From Streptococcus cuniculipharyngis (GTDB lineage Bacteria > Bacillota > Bacilli > Lactobacillales > Streptococcaceae), in contig NZ_VOHL01000001.1 in NCBI RefSeq assembly GCF_007859195.1, positions 620,001-684,000 of the forward strand: DNA of 64,000 nt, read 5' to 3'. The translations under genes and the position numbers were made by a program. How positions within the stretch are numbered: position 1 is the first letter of the stretch; each line of letters begins with the position of its first letter. The notes under the pieces are model-generated. The model was not told the DNA's origin. It saw only the letters and a program-made list of their open reading frames with translations, and searched no databases. This document shows positions 52,122 through 60,447 of the stretch, one piece after another.

Positions 52122-52595
52122 CTACCATATTATTTTTTGTAGGACATCTTGGTCATCACGCTCATAGTAGAGCTCAGACCCTGTCTCCTTCAAATAAAAA
52201 GCAACTAAGTCCTCCATTGATTCTGCCAAATCCAAGTTGCCATTGAGTAAATCAGCTTGATTTACCCAGAGGACTTCTCCCTCATCCGATGAGCGTAATT
52301 GACCCGAAAATGCCTTGGTCCGATAAAGAAAAACCAAATAACGGGTACCATCCACTCGAGTATGAAAATGTTTTAAGCCCACTAGTTTGGGATTGGCAAT
52401 TGTCAGTCCTGTTTCCTCAAAAATCTCACGAACAACCGCCGCATGCATGCTCTCCCCAGGCTCAATGTGACCGCCAGGAAAGGCCAGACCTGACCAAGCA
52501 TAACGCTTTGGATGTCGATACTGCATGACCACGCGGCCGGCCTCATCCTCAATCAGGCACATGTTGGTTAGGATAACTTCTTCTGCTCTTGACAT
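52122..52595 (-). CDS. NUDIX hydrolase (MutT-like)
   Basis: This 157-residue protein has a complete NUDIX box GGHIEPGESMHAAVVREIFE-ETGL (about residues 41-64). Substrates may be oxidised nucleotides; the placement before mutM, the 8-oxoguanine glycosylase, fits this. GGAG lies 7 nt before the ATG. It overlaps the end of a small upstream ORF. Confidence 0.88.
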   Translation of the reverse strand: MSRAEEVILTNMCLIEDEAGRVVMQYRHPKRYAWSGLAFPGGHIEPGESMHAAVVREIFEETGLTIANPKLVGLKHFHTRVDGTRYLVFLYRTKAFSGQLRSSDEGEVLWVNQADLLNGNLDLAESMEDLVAFYLKETGSELYYERDDQDVLQKIIW

Positions 52596-52714
52596 TTTTT
52601 CTCCATAATCTGTCTCAACTGGTCAGCTTCTTTGATAGTTTGGAAAAATCGTCTGCCTTCATCAATCCAGACATTAACCAAATACCTATGACCGTCTTTC
52701 CGGTGGCAAAACAT
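52568..52714 (-). CDS. Small hypothetical protein preceding the NUDIX gene
   Basis: The frame encodes a protein-like stretch (RYLVNVWIDEGRRFFQTIKE) rich in charged helix-forming residues, ending 28 bp inside the NUDIX gene. The start is uncertain: ATG 52714 gives 48 residues but has GGAG only 2 nt away; the open frame reaches GTG 52819, which overlaps a likely -10 (TGGTAAAAT). I do not recognise a family. Confidence 0.4.
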   Translation of the reverse strand: MFCHRKDGHRYLVNVWIDEGRRFFQTIKEADQLRQIMEKKCQEQKKLS

Positions 52715-52889
52715 ATCTCCATCATAGATATGGGGACTGCTGACCTCGTTCTCTCCTCTATCATGACTTCTCCAAAGTCTGGTTATCGTTCTGTATAACC
52801 ATTTTACCACATTTGCCACAACTTAGCATCGGTCAAAAAATTTTGGCAAATATGGTATAATAGCTGGTATCATAAGAAAGGTAGTTTCT

Positions 52890-53913
52890 ATGGACACAAA
52901 AAATTACACGCCCAGTGAATTTTACAAGAAAATCTTAGCTGATGTTTATTTTGACTACAAGGAGGCCCTGATTTTGCTCTATGCCATCCTAATCGCATCT
53001 ATTGGACTCAATCTCAACTCTACTCTAACCATTATCGGTGCCATACTGATTTCTCCCTTGATGACCCCCGTCGTCGCCATCGGGGTCAGTATCGCTCTTT
53101 ATTAGCGCCACCCTGCTCCGAAAAGCCCTGCGACTACTGATGATGGAAATTCTCGTTTCCCTGACCGTCTCCATTATCTATTTTTGGCTATCGCCCATTT
53201 CTTACGCCAGTGAGCAGATTATCGCTCGGATTACGCCAACCATCTGGGATATTTTAATCGCTCTGGTCGGTGGTTTGGCTGGCTTTATCGGCCTTCAACG
53301 CAGGCAGGCCAGCAATATTATCCCTGGTGTGGCTATCGCTACTGCCCTGATGCCACCCCTGTGTACCGTGGGCTATGCCATTGCCCATCAAAACTTGCGT
53401 TATTTTCTCGGAGCCAGCTACCTTTTTCTGATTAACTGTATCTTTATCATTCTCGCCACAGTGGCAGGCATGTACTTCACCAGTTTTTCTAAAAAAATGC
53501 GGGACTACCAACGTCCCGCTCGCACGTACCAGACCTTCTTTATCCTCGGTCTTATTGCCTTTTCCATTCCCAGCTTTTTCTCCGCAGGAAAACTGATTGA
53601 AAGCTCCTACCAACGCTTGGCCATCAATAACATGATTCAGCAGGAATTGTCCCAAGTCACCGTACTCAATCGCCAATACGATGACAGCAAGAAAACCCTG
53701 TCCCTGGTTGTTTATGGACAGGAACTAACTTCTGAAAAGCTTGAGGAAATCAAAGACAGACTCAAGGATTATGGCTTAGCCAATCTCCAGCTCACTATCA
53801 AGCAAATTGACACCAGTAACCAATAAGTGGAACAACTGCTCAAACTGCTTAATGAGAAAAGTGAGATTATGGTGGAAGCTCAAGTGGAAAAATCCGACTC
53901 AAAGACACCATAA
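52890..53913 (+). pseudogene. DUF389 family membrane protein, decayed
   Basis: The reading frame of a DUF389 membrane protein starts at ATG 52890 ([20 protein letters not shown]) and covers [22 protein letters not shown] before a TAG at 53103. The same protein continues in the +1 frame from about 53104 (SATLLRKALRLLMMEILVSL) to a TAA at 53824. After that TAA another 28 codons, ending KSDSKTP, stay in frame to the final TAA at 53911. Two lesions, a 1-nt frameshift and a nonsense codon, indicate a pseudogene. Function of DUF389 is unknown. An extended -10 (TGGTATAAT) lies at 52856-52861. Confidence 0.85.
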
Positions 53914-53936
53914 AAAAGCCGTTAAAACGGCTTTTT
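53913..53936. terminator. Bidirectional terminator
   Basis: AAAAAGCCGTT and AACGGCTTTTT pair around AA between convergent genes. Confidence 0.8.
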
Positions 53937-55170
53937 ATGTGCTAATTTTTCTATTTTTCCAAACCATGGCAAAAGCAACAGCAGATAGGCAGGCAAAGAC
54001 TAACCAAGCCAACCACAGCTGATAGACTGCAAGGACTGAAAAGAGAAAAGTTCCCAAGGGCAAGGATAAGGTAAAAAGTAAGCTAAGAAAATTATTGCTT
54101 TGGGCCAGAACTTCTGTCGGTAGATTGGCCATGAGCAGGGCATCCAACTTAGGATTTGACTTGCCCAGTAGGTAGGCGACAAAAGCCAAGAGGAAAAGAG
54201 CAAGAACTGGCGGAAAGTCTAGCAAATTGAAGAGCCCTATCAAGGCAAACAAGCCACTATTGAGTACCAACAGAACAGAAAGCGACTGCTTAGCAAAATA
54301 ATCATGGGGTGTGAGACTACCTAAAATAGCCCCCACAAGAAAGAGCAGTTGAACCAGAACCAGAGCCTGTCCGTAAGAAAGTCCAAAGAGCGATACCTTG
54401 AGCAGATAGAGATTATAGATACTACCAACAGCTCCGCCCAAGGCATTGAGAACCAGAACGGACAAGAGCAGGCTGGCAAAGGAGGTTTGTTCTGCCTGTT
54501 GAAAGATTTGTTCCATGGTCTGATAAAGTTCCTTGAAGCGTTGCAACAAGGGAACTTTCTTATCAACCACTGTTACTGGTTTATGGGTCAGGTCCTGTCG
54601 ATACCAATAGAGAACTAAGGCTGACAGGAGGAAAAAACCAGCATTGACCCCAGCAACCAGAGCAAAAGACTGGTTAGAAATCGTCAAGAGCCAAATCCCT
54701 AGAAACTGCCCTGCGATTTGACAGATATAGCTGATAAACTGACTAAACGAGTAGGCCTCCATCAGGTCATTTTCAGCCACATGCTCCTGTAAAATCGGCA
54801 TCCGCAAGCCAGCACCATAGTCACTTAAACAATCACTGACGACATTGAGCAAGCAGATAATGGAAAAGACGAGGTAGGTCTGCTGACTGATGATCAGAGC
54901 AACCATGGTAAAGAGCAGGGCTTGGACAAAAGCAATTATCATCATCTTCTGCCCCTTGTTCTGACTCTTATCTGCCTGCACACCTATCCAGAAGGTAAAG
55001 ACAATCGGAATCATAGGCACCATATTGGCCAGAAAAATAGCTAAACTAGGCCGTGGCAGACTAGCCGCATAGATGACAAAGACCAGATTATAAATATAAG
55101 CTCCCAAAGCATTGAGCAAACGCGACAGGGTCAGGGTACGATAAATTTTGTGGGATAAAAATAATTTCAT
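53935..55170 (-). CDS. Major facilitator superfamily transporter of the LanKC locus
   Basis: This 411-residue protein with about twelve hydrophobic segments belongs to the MFS drug/siderophore exporter type: SRLLNALGAYIYNLVFVIYA, FTFWIGVQADKSQNKGQKMM and YGAGLRMPILQEHVAENDLM. It starts 20 bp after the LanKC C-terminal part, with GGAGAT before the ATG, so it is probably in the same operon and may export the peptide product or confer self-protection. Base composition is less AT-rich than the LanKC region. No ABC peptide exporter is present. Confidence 0.85.
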   Translation of the reverse strand: MKLFLSHKIYRTLTLSRLLNALGAYIYNLVFVIYAASLPRPSLAIFLANMVPMIPIVFTFWIGVQADKSQNKGQKMMIIAFVQALLFTMVALIISQQTYLVFSIICLLNVVSDCLSDYGAGLRMPILQEHVAENDLMEAYSFSQFISYICQIAGQFLGIWLLTISNQSFALVAGVNAGFFLLSALVLYWYRQDLTHKPVTVVDKKVPLLQRFKELYQTMEQIFQQAEQTSFASLLLSVLVLNALGGAVGSIYNLYLLKVSLFGLSYGQALVLVQLLFLVGAILGSLTPHDYFAKQSLSVLLVLNSGLFALIGLFNLLDFPPVLALFLLAFVAYLLGKSNPKLDALLMANLPTEVLAQSNNFLSLLFTLSLPLGTFLFSVLAVYQLWLAWLVFACLSAVAFAMVWKNRKIST

Positions 55171-55190
55171 CTAAATCTCCTTTACTACCG

Positions 55191-55850
55191 TTAATTAAAA
55201 CTTATGACTTTCTTATAATAAGAAAGTACATAAATAAATTCTTTTTCTAAAATTTTATTCTGTTCTGCCAAAATCCCACTACTAATAAGCAGTTCCTTAG
55301 CTTTAGTTAGATATATAACATCACGTGTCTTATCAAATAAATTCAATAGTGTATAAGAAATCCCCAACATACCATCCCATAAGTCAGCAAACTGTGCATA
55401 TTCAATTAATAGTCCATCTGCTAATTGAATAATAATTTCTCTATATTTCTCAAAATTAACAAGCATTAGCATTTGAATTACCCCAGCTGTACCATTTGAT
55501 AAATAAACAGATACACCAACATCACTAATCTTTATACCTTTTGTACCATCAACTTCAACTAGATTATCTAAAATATAGTTAATTCCTTCTTCTATTACTG
55601 CTTTGTCATAAGAAAGAGAATTTAAATAGAGAATAATTCCAGAAATACCATCTAGACCTAATTTCGGTTCTTTTTTTAAATGAGTAATAAGAGAAACTTT
55701 ATCATCTAAATAAGATGTGTATTTTTCTATCAAATCTTTTTGCCAAGATATTATTTTAACAATATTTAAACACTCCACATCATTAGCAAAATCTACACTA
55801 AGATTATATTCTATAAATTCGCTAGTCTCTATATCTAAATTGTTCAACAT
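55191..55850 (-). CDS. LanKC cyclase-like C-terminal part, out of frame with the kinase part
   Basis: The frame encodes a LanC-like helical region: GLDGISGIILYLNSL, YLSNGTAGVIQMLML and LWDGMLGISYTLLNLFD correspond to late repeats of class III synthetase cyclases. Zinc ligands of true LanC are absent, as in class III. The frame is open from about 55936, well before the first ATG at 55850, and the codons there (TNLAEVITFLLSDSATITEA) look coding, so it is really the continuation of the upstream gene. The cyclase part is about 240 residues, roughly half the usual size. AT content is high. Confidence 0.7.
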   Translation of the reverse strand: MLNNLDIETSEFIEYNLSVDFANDVECLNIVKIISWQKDLIEKYTSYLDDKVSLITHLKKEPKLGLDGISGIILYLNSLSYDKAVIEEGINYILDNLVEVDGTKGIKISDVGVSVYLSNGTAGVIQMLMLVNFEKYREIIIQLADGLLIEYAQFADLWDGMLGISYTLLNLFDKTRDVIYLTKAKELLISSGILAEQNKILEKEFIYVLSYYKKVISFN

Positions 55851-55918
55851 TGCTAATGCTTCTGTTATCGTTGCTGAATCGCTTAATAGAAAAGTTATAA
55901 CTTCTGCTAAGTTAGTTT

Positions 55919-57130
55919 TTATATTTTTTGTTGTAATAGGTTTCTTAAGATATTAGGTCTGAAAGTACTAGTATCATCAACATGTAGTCTACCCAATAAA
56001 TATAATATTAAATTACCTACCTTATGGCAATCAGCTACCTTACCGTCTAAATTATTCCATGCTTTGGGAGAAATTTCAGAATAGATACCAACTAACGGTT
56101 TCTCATCATAAACATAAGAATTTTCCAAATCAATAAATGTTACTCTCAAATCTGCACCTACAATAAAATTATTTGGATGAACATCATTCAAAATAATATC
56201 TTGTTGATGAAAAAACGCTACACATTTCAATAAATTATGGAAACACTTGATTAACTGAGTGAATTGATAATAATTTTCAGTAGGTGTAGCTTTTGTATAA
56301 GCAAACAAAGAATATTTATTACTAAACTCTAATAAATCAATCCCTGGAATGTACTCATATATATAGTAATTATTAAGCCATTCTTTGATTTTTCTAACAT
56401 CTTTAGGAATGAAGTTACTAACTTTTTGAGATAGCCTCCATTCCTCTTCTCTGAGAACCTGCTTAGTAATTTTACCACTAGATAAAATATATGGTCTACT
56501 CTCCTTGATAACAACTTGTTCTCTAGAAAATTTATTAGTTGCTAGATAAACATTCCCTCCGGCACTTTGTTTTAATAGTAAAAGCACCTGATAATTATCC
56601 CCTAGATAGGAGGATTGAAACTCTTGCTCACCTTGAATATCCTCAATCCATGCTGGTAAATCAAAATAAGCCTTTTGATAATCCTGCCATTTTTCATTAT
56701 TTGGTCCAATCAATGTCGGTAAACCATCTTCTAAGTCGGCATTATCTAAAAGAATTAAACCAAATCTATAAAAAATCACTTGCGAATCTCTATAAGGACG
56801 GTCACTTAATATATATATTCCCTCCATCTCTCTAGGGATAAGATTATATAACTCTCCTATAATTTGTTGACAATGTTCTCTATTTTGAGGATATATTGTA
56901 ATATATTTTCCTGATTCAGCTGGACTTTCTTTTTCAGAAAAATTTTCCTCAATAGCACAAAGAGAATTAAGATATTTAAAAGTAATACCTTCACTAATTA
57001 AATAAGGGTAAACTAAGGAAAATAAGGACTGGTAATTATTTATCGTTGCTGATAGGTGAATTTTAAAACCAAAAGTAGGTAGAGCATAAGAATTCTCATT
57101 ACAATAATTAAAATCAGTCTGTTTTACCAT
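55919..57130 (-). CDS. Class III lanthipeptide synthetase LanKC, lyase and kinase domains
   Basis: This 403-residue protein has the LanKC N-terminal lyase domain (GFKIHLSATINN about 21-32, SGKYITIYP about 73-81, YILSDRPYRDSQVIFYRFG about 106-124). A Ser/Thr kinase-like domain follows, with VVIKESRPY (Lys about 209), LNDVHPNNFIV (Asp 316, Asn 321) and FIDLENSY (Asp 334). These phosphorylate Ser/Thr and eliminate phosphate to make dehydro-residues. AAGGAAAG precedes ATG 57130; ATG 57148 is an alternative. The frame ends at TAA 55919 just after an A6 tract (55924-55929); one extra A would join it to the cyclase part. Confidence 0.85.
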   Translation of the reverse strand: MVKQTDFNYCNENSYALPTFGFKIHLSATINNYQSLFSLVYPYLISEGITFKYLNSLCAIEENFSEKESPAESGKYITIYPQNREHCQQIIGELYNLIPREMEGIYILSDRPYRDSQVIFYRFGLILLDNADLEDGLPTLIGPNNEKWQDYQKAYFDLPAWIEDIQGEQEFQSSYLGDNYQVLLLLKQSAGGNVYLATNKFSREQVVIKESRPYILSSGKITKQVLREEEWRLSQKVSNFIPKDVRKIKEWLNNYYIYEYIPGIDLLEFSNKYSLFAYTKATPTENYYQFTQLIKCFHNLLKCVAFFHQQDIILNDVHPNNFIVGADLRVTFIDLENSYVYDEKPLVGIYSEISPKAWNNLDGKVADCHKVGNLILYLLGRLHVDDTSTFRPNILRNLLQQKI

Positions 57131-57302
57131 ATATCTTTCCTTCTCCATCTATTATCTTGATAAAAGGATAGTTTTGAGGTTTATTTATAATTTTTTTTAC
57201 TTTTTTTTCAATATAGGCTTCAAATTTCTTCTCAAACAAATTAGTGGTACTTACATCATCTTTGTCATATGAACAATATTTAGTTAATATTGGTTTTTTC
57301 AT
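57114..57302 (-). CDS. Unknown 62-residue protein between peptide gene and LanKC
   Basis: This Lys-rich 62-residue protein begins MKKPILTKYCSYDKDD and ends PFIKIIDGEGKIYGKTD. AGGAG lies 7 nt before the ATG. It overlaps the LanKC start, so it is translationally coupled. One Cys (residue 10) is present. No membrane helix or known domain is seen. It might be a partner protein for the synthetase, an immunity factor or a second substrate, but nothing in the sequence decides this. Confidence 0.65.
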   Translation of the reverse strand: MKKPILTKYCSYDKDDVSTTNLFEKKFEAYIEKKVKKIINKPQNYPFIKIIDGEGKIYGKTD

Positions 57303-57331
57303 CCTTCTTCTCCTAACAAATAAAATGTCTA

Positions 57332-57353
57332 GTCTAGCACTTAAGTACTAGAC
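57332..57353 (-). other. Palindromic RNA hairpin after the peptide gene
   Basis: GTCTAG-T-ACTTAAGT-G-CTAGAC can form a long stem, followed on the minus strand by ATTTTATTTG. It is a weak terminator or mRNA-stabilising hairpin, the usual way a precursor-peptide message is made in excess over the enzyme genes. Confidence 0.6.
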
Positions 57354-57366
57354 TAAACAAGAATAC

Positions 57367-57456
57367 CTACCCTTTAGTAATAGAACATTTCCATGTCAAT
57401 GTAAATTCTTGAGTAGGTGCCGGTAGTTTACTTGCTTCTAATGCAAACTGAGTCAT
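57367..57456 (-). CDS. Candidate lanthipeptide-type precursor peptide, 29 residues
   Basis: The ATG at 57456 follows AGGAG with 9-nt spacing; the frame encodes 29 residues ending in TAG. The first half (M-T-Q-F-A-L-E-A-S-K-L-P-A-P) is leader-like with acidic and hydrophobic residues. The C-terminal stretch after Gln16-Glu17 is F-T-L-T-W-K-C-S-I-T-K-G, with one Cys, three Thr and one Ser as possible ring partners. It sits between an Rgg regulator and LanKC. The class III leader motif LLDLQ is not obvious, so the assignment rests on context. Confidence 0.7.
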   Translation of the reverse strand: MTQFALEASKLPAPTQEFTLTWKCSITKG

Positions 57457-57486
57457 CTTTTTGTTCTCCTTTCTTTTGATAGCTTT

Positions 57487-57518
57487 ATTATAGGACAAAA
57501 TGGCAGAGCAGAGACAAA
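57487..57518 (-). promoter_or_regulatory. Promoter of the peptide/LanKC operon, likely Rgg-dependent
   Basis: A perfect TATAAT (57487-57492) lacks a good -35 at 17 bp. Two direct repeats TTTGTC (57494-57499 and 57513-57518), 19 bp apart, flank the -35 region. This fits activator-dependent initiation, presumably by the adjacent Rgg protein. Confidence 0.5.
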
Positions 57519-57549
57519 GTTTTCCTATTTTCGAGCTGATTTTTTTTAC

Positions 57550-57579
57550 AAAAAATCGCCTCTCCCTACTAGGAAAGGC
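57550..57579 (-). terminator. Terminator after the rgg gene
   Basis: GCCTTTCC and GGGAGAGGC pair around TAGTA, followed by T6, separating rgg from the peptide operon promoter. Confidence 0.65.
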
Positions 57580-57625
57580 AATGAGACAATGAAATTTTTT
57601 TACAAGATAGCAGGTCTATTTTCAT

Positions 57626-58492
57626 TTATTCAAATGCTTTAAGCACATCAGCAAAATTTTCCTGATAATAGTCAGCACTACTTCGGCAACCCAAGAGTCT
57701 CAATATCTCAATGGACGAACGAATTTTTTCTCGTCCTGCTTCTTTTTCACCACGCAAATAAGTATGATGACCATCGGCAATACGATAAATTAAACGCAGA
57801 TAGGCTTCATTTTCTTCAAAAAAACGAATCTTAATCTGCTTATCAAAATAAGCAGCCTTAATCAGGTCTTTTTGCTCAACCGCCTTAAATAGACCATTAA
57901 GCAAGATGGTATGAATGGCATTACGGTGAGAGTTTAGCCCTTCGAAAAAGTCAATCCGCTGCAACATCTCACGCGTATAACGAAAATAACTCTCAAGTGG
58001 CAAGAGTGGCGAAATATCCGTAAAAATCGCCAACTCATACTCGCCCCAAATGTCCACCCGAAAGAGATAGTCATACAAAAAAGCCTGCTCATCCTCGGTC
58101 AGCTCAACAGAGACAGAATTAGTCGCCAAATAGGTCTTGAAGGTCAAGGCATTAAGTAGATTGGCTTCCTGACCGGTTTCTTGGTAGGTCGCTTTTTCTC
58201 TCTCATAGCCTTTCTGCAAATAAGCGAAATCCTTTTTCTCTAAGGCCCGCCAAATCTCCTGCTTGAGCAGATGTCGTTGTGAAGGCTGAAAACCACGCAC
58301 CAGATAGGCAAACTCCGCTAGGTCCGTGTGAATATTGTCTAGGGCTGGTAGGAGCTTGGAGATGGTAATATCTGAATCACCATTTTCAAACTTGCTCAGC
58401 ATGGAATAGGACAGAGCCTGTCCTGCGGCTTCTTTGAGTGAAATTTTCCTAGCCGTTCGTAATTCCTTGAAAATCTGTCCCATTTCTACCAT
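57626..58492 (-). CDS. Rgg/MutR family transcriptional regulator
   Basis: This 288-residue regulator has an N-terminal XRE-type helix-turn-helix (about 5-60: FKELRTARKISLKEAAGQAL, SYSMLSKFENGDSDITISKL) and the helical Rgg C-terminal domain that binds short peptide pheromones. The length is typical. AGGGGG precedes the ATG by 7 nt. Its gene directly precedes the peptide/LanKC operon, so it likely controls it. No obvious SHP pheromone gene lies in the adjoining intergenic DNA, so the signal may come from elsewhere or from the peptide itself. Confidence 0.88.
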   Translation of the reverse strand: MVEMGQIFKELRTARKISLKEAAGQALSYSMLSKFENGDSDITISKLLPALDNIHTDLAEFAYLVRGFQPSQRHLLKQEIWRALEKKDFAYLQKGYEREKATYQETGQEANLLNALTFKTYLATNSVSVELTEDEQAFLYDYLFRVDIWGEYELAIFTDISPLLPLESYFRYTREMLQRIDFFEGLNSHRNAIHTILLNGLFKAVEQKDLIKAAYFDKQIKIRFFEENEAYLRLIYRIADGHHTYLRGEKEAGREKIRSSIEILRLLGCRSSADYYQENFADVLKAFE

Positions 58493-58513
58493 GTCATTTC
58501 CCCCTTATCTGAT

Positions 58514-58536
58514 AAGAAAAGCCGCTCGTTAGCGAC
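58514..58536 (-). terminator. Terminator after era
   Basis: AGTCGCT and AGCGGCT pair around AACG, followed by TTTTCTT on the minus strand. Confidence 0.6.
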
Positions 58537-58544
58537 TTATTTAC

Positions 58545-59444
58545 CTAATATTCCTTGGCATTGTAGCCAAAATCGGCCAAGTCTAGCTTCTTGTCTCGCC
58601 AATTTTTCTTGACCTTGACCCAAGTCTCCAAAAAGACCTTGTCACCCAACATGAGCTCAATATCACGGCGAGCTAGCGAGCCAATCTTTTTCAGCATGCT
58701 ACCTCCCTTGCCAATGATAATCCCCTTTTGACTATCACGTTCCACCATAACTGTTGCACGAATATGAACCTTATCCGTCTCTTGGTCCCGTTTCATGCTA
58801 TCGATAACCACTGCCACCGAGTGGGGCACCTCCTGCTGGGTCAAATGGAGCACCTTTTCTCGAATCATCTCTGAGACCAAGAAACGTTCTGGGTGATCTG
58901 TAATCTGATCATCTGGAAAATACTGGAAACCTTCTTCAAGATTGTCCACTAAGATGTCCATCAGACGGTTGACATTATTGCCTTGGGTGGCAGAAATCGG
59001 CACAATTTCTTTAAAGTCCATCTGACTACGGAAATCTTCAATCTGCTCCAGGAGTTGATCTGGATGTACCTTGTCAATCTTGTTAATGACTAAAATCACG
59101 GGCACCTTAGCGGCCTTGAGCCGCTCCATAATCATGTCATCTCCCTTACCTCGTGCTTCATCCGCTGGCACCATGAAAAGCACGGTCTCCACCTCACGCA
59201 GGGTACTATAAGCCGACTCCACCATAAAATCACCCAGAGCCGTTTTGGGCTTGTGAATTCCTGGGGTGTCAATAAAGACAATCTGCTCGTTAGGGGTCGT
59301 GTAAATCCCCATAATTTTGTTACGGGTTGTCTGAGCCTTGTCACTCATAATGGCAATCTTTTGCCCCATGACATAGTTCAAAAAGGTTGATTTCCCAACA
59401 TTGGGACGCCCCAAAATCGCAACAAATCCTGACTTAAAACTCAT
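58545..59444 (-). CDS. era: GTPase Era
   Basis: This 299-residue GTPase is needed for 30S ribosome assembly. G motifs: GRPNVGKST (about 12), DTPGIHKPK (about 60), NKIDKVHPD (about 122) and SAT; a C-terminal KH domain includes [15 protein letters not shown]. It ends the ybeY-dgkA-era operon, with 9 bp to dgkA. Confidence 0.96.
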   Translation of the reverse strand: MSFKSGFVAILGRPNVGKSTFLNYVMGQKIAIMSDKAQTTRNKIMGIYTTPNEQIVFIDTPGIHKPKTALGDFMVESAYSTLREVETVLFMVPADEARGKGDDMIMERLKAAKVPVILVINKIDKVHPDQLLEQIEDFRSQMDFKEIVPISATQGNNVNRLMDILVDNLEEGFQYFPDDQITDHPERFLVSEMIREKVLHLTQQEVPHSVAVVIDSMKRDQETDKVHIRATVMVERDSQKGIIIGKGGSMLKKIGSLARRDIELMLGDKVFLETWVKVKKNWRDKKLDLADFGYNAKEY

Positions 59445-59453
59445 GTATTCTCC

Positions 59454-59861
59454 TCAATTTCCAAAAAACAAGTGCCAAATTCTTGGCAAAAAAATCACAC
59501 AACCTGTGATAAGCGCATAAATTGAAATCACCAAGACGGCACCGGCCGCCATATCTTTGGCATTCTTAGCCAACATAGAAAAATGATAATCACTGGCCAA
59601 ATCAACGACATTTTCCAAGGCAGAATTGATAATTTCAAAGGCAATCACTAAAAAGATACTCAGGAGCAGAAAGAGCCATTCCACTGTTGAGATACGAAAG
59701 ATAGCTCCTGCCACCACTGCTGTTACGGCAGAAAGGGCATGCTTTTTCATATTACGCTCTTCAACAAAAGCTGTCCCAATACCTGTCAGAGCAAACTCTA
59801 AACTAGCAATTAAATCGCGATTTTTCCATTTTTTGGGGGATTTATTCTCGTGTAAGACCAT
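59454..59861 (-). CDS. dgkA: Undecaprenol/diacylglycerol kinase
   Basis: This 135-residue membrane kinase with three helices has the family blocks [20 protein letters not shown] and [20 protein letters not shown]. In Gram-positives it phosphorylates undecaprenol and in Streptococcus mutans supports acid tolerance. It overlaps the end of ybeY by 20 bp and precedes era. Confidence 0.93.
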   Translation of the reverse strand: MVLHENKSPKKWKNRDLIASLEFALTGIGTAFVEERNMKKHALSAVTAVVAGAIFRISTVEWLFLLLSIFLVIAFEIINSALENVVDLASDYHFSMLAKNAKDMAAGAVLVISIYALITGCVIFLPRIWHLFFGN

Positions 59862-60339
59862 AGGCTGTCAATATTTCTTCCTGTAAACCAAACATCTCTG
59901 CTTCTTCTTCGGGCGTGTAGTGATCATAGCCATTGATATGTAAAAAACCATGCACTGCTAAAAAACCCATTTCGCGTTCAAACGAATGACCATAGTCACT
60001 GGCCTGTTCCTTAGCCTTGTCCACAGAGATAAACAACTCACCTAGATAGGCATCAAAATCCGCCATCATCTCAGCCAAATCAGGATTTTCTGCCAAATCC
60101 TCCTCAGCCACAATAATATCATGTTCAGGTTTATACTCCAGACTAATCACATCAGTCGGACGGTCGGTCTCACGGTAGAGCAAGTTGAGTTCATGGCTCC
60201 GCTCATTGGTCACAAAGGTAAGGGCCATCTCCTTGGCAGACTTGCCTAGCCTGTCTGCTGCAAAGCTTAAAATCTCCTGGGTCTGCTTTTTGATTTCTTC
60301 CGAAACCTGACCCGTTTCATCAATCATTTCAATATACAT
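59842..60339 (-). CDS. ybeY: Endoribonuclease YbeY (rRNA maturation factor)
   Basis: This 165-residue metalloprotein acts in 16S rRNA 3'-end processing and ribosome quality control. The zinc motif [11 protein letters not shown] (H-x3-H-x5-H, about 129-139) is complete, and [18 protein letters not shown] is the upstream conserved region. It is first in the operon with dgkA and era; a TATAAT lies near 60371-60376. Confidence 0.95.
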   Translation of the reverse strand: MYIEMIDETGQVSEEIKKQTQEILSFAADRLGKSAKEMALTFVTNERSHELNLLYRETDRPTDVISLEYKPEHDIIVAEEDLAENPDLAEMMADFDAYLGELFISVDKAKEQASDYGHSFEREMGFLAVHGFLHINGYDHYTPEEEAEMFGLQEEILTAYGLTRE

Positions 60340-60447
60340 CTTTTCACTTCTTTCGTCCGTCTTTTCTTTATTATACCATATTTCAAGGCTTATTTTATGA
60401 AAAAGACCGTAGAAGCTAGGGTTAAGAGCTTGTCAGATCAGATGAAA

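Noticed and set aside
53095-53110. Programmed +1 frameshift in the DUF389 gene (stop TAG after CTT TAT)
   Set aside because: It lacks a prfB-like CTT-TGA-C context or upstream Shine-Dalgarno stimulator, and a second in-frame stop further on argues for decay.
57500-57592. Plus-strand ORF of 30 codons opposite the peptide promoter (begins M-A-E-Q-R-Q-S-F), possible SHP pheromone
   Set aside because: It has only a weak GGA-like site, and the sequence lacks the hydrophobic C-terminal pattern of SHP peptides. It overlaps the rgg terminator and looks fortuitous.
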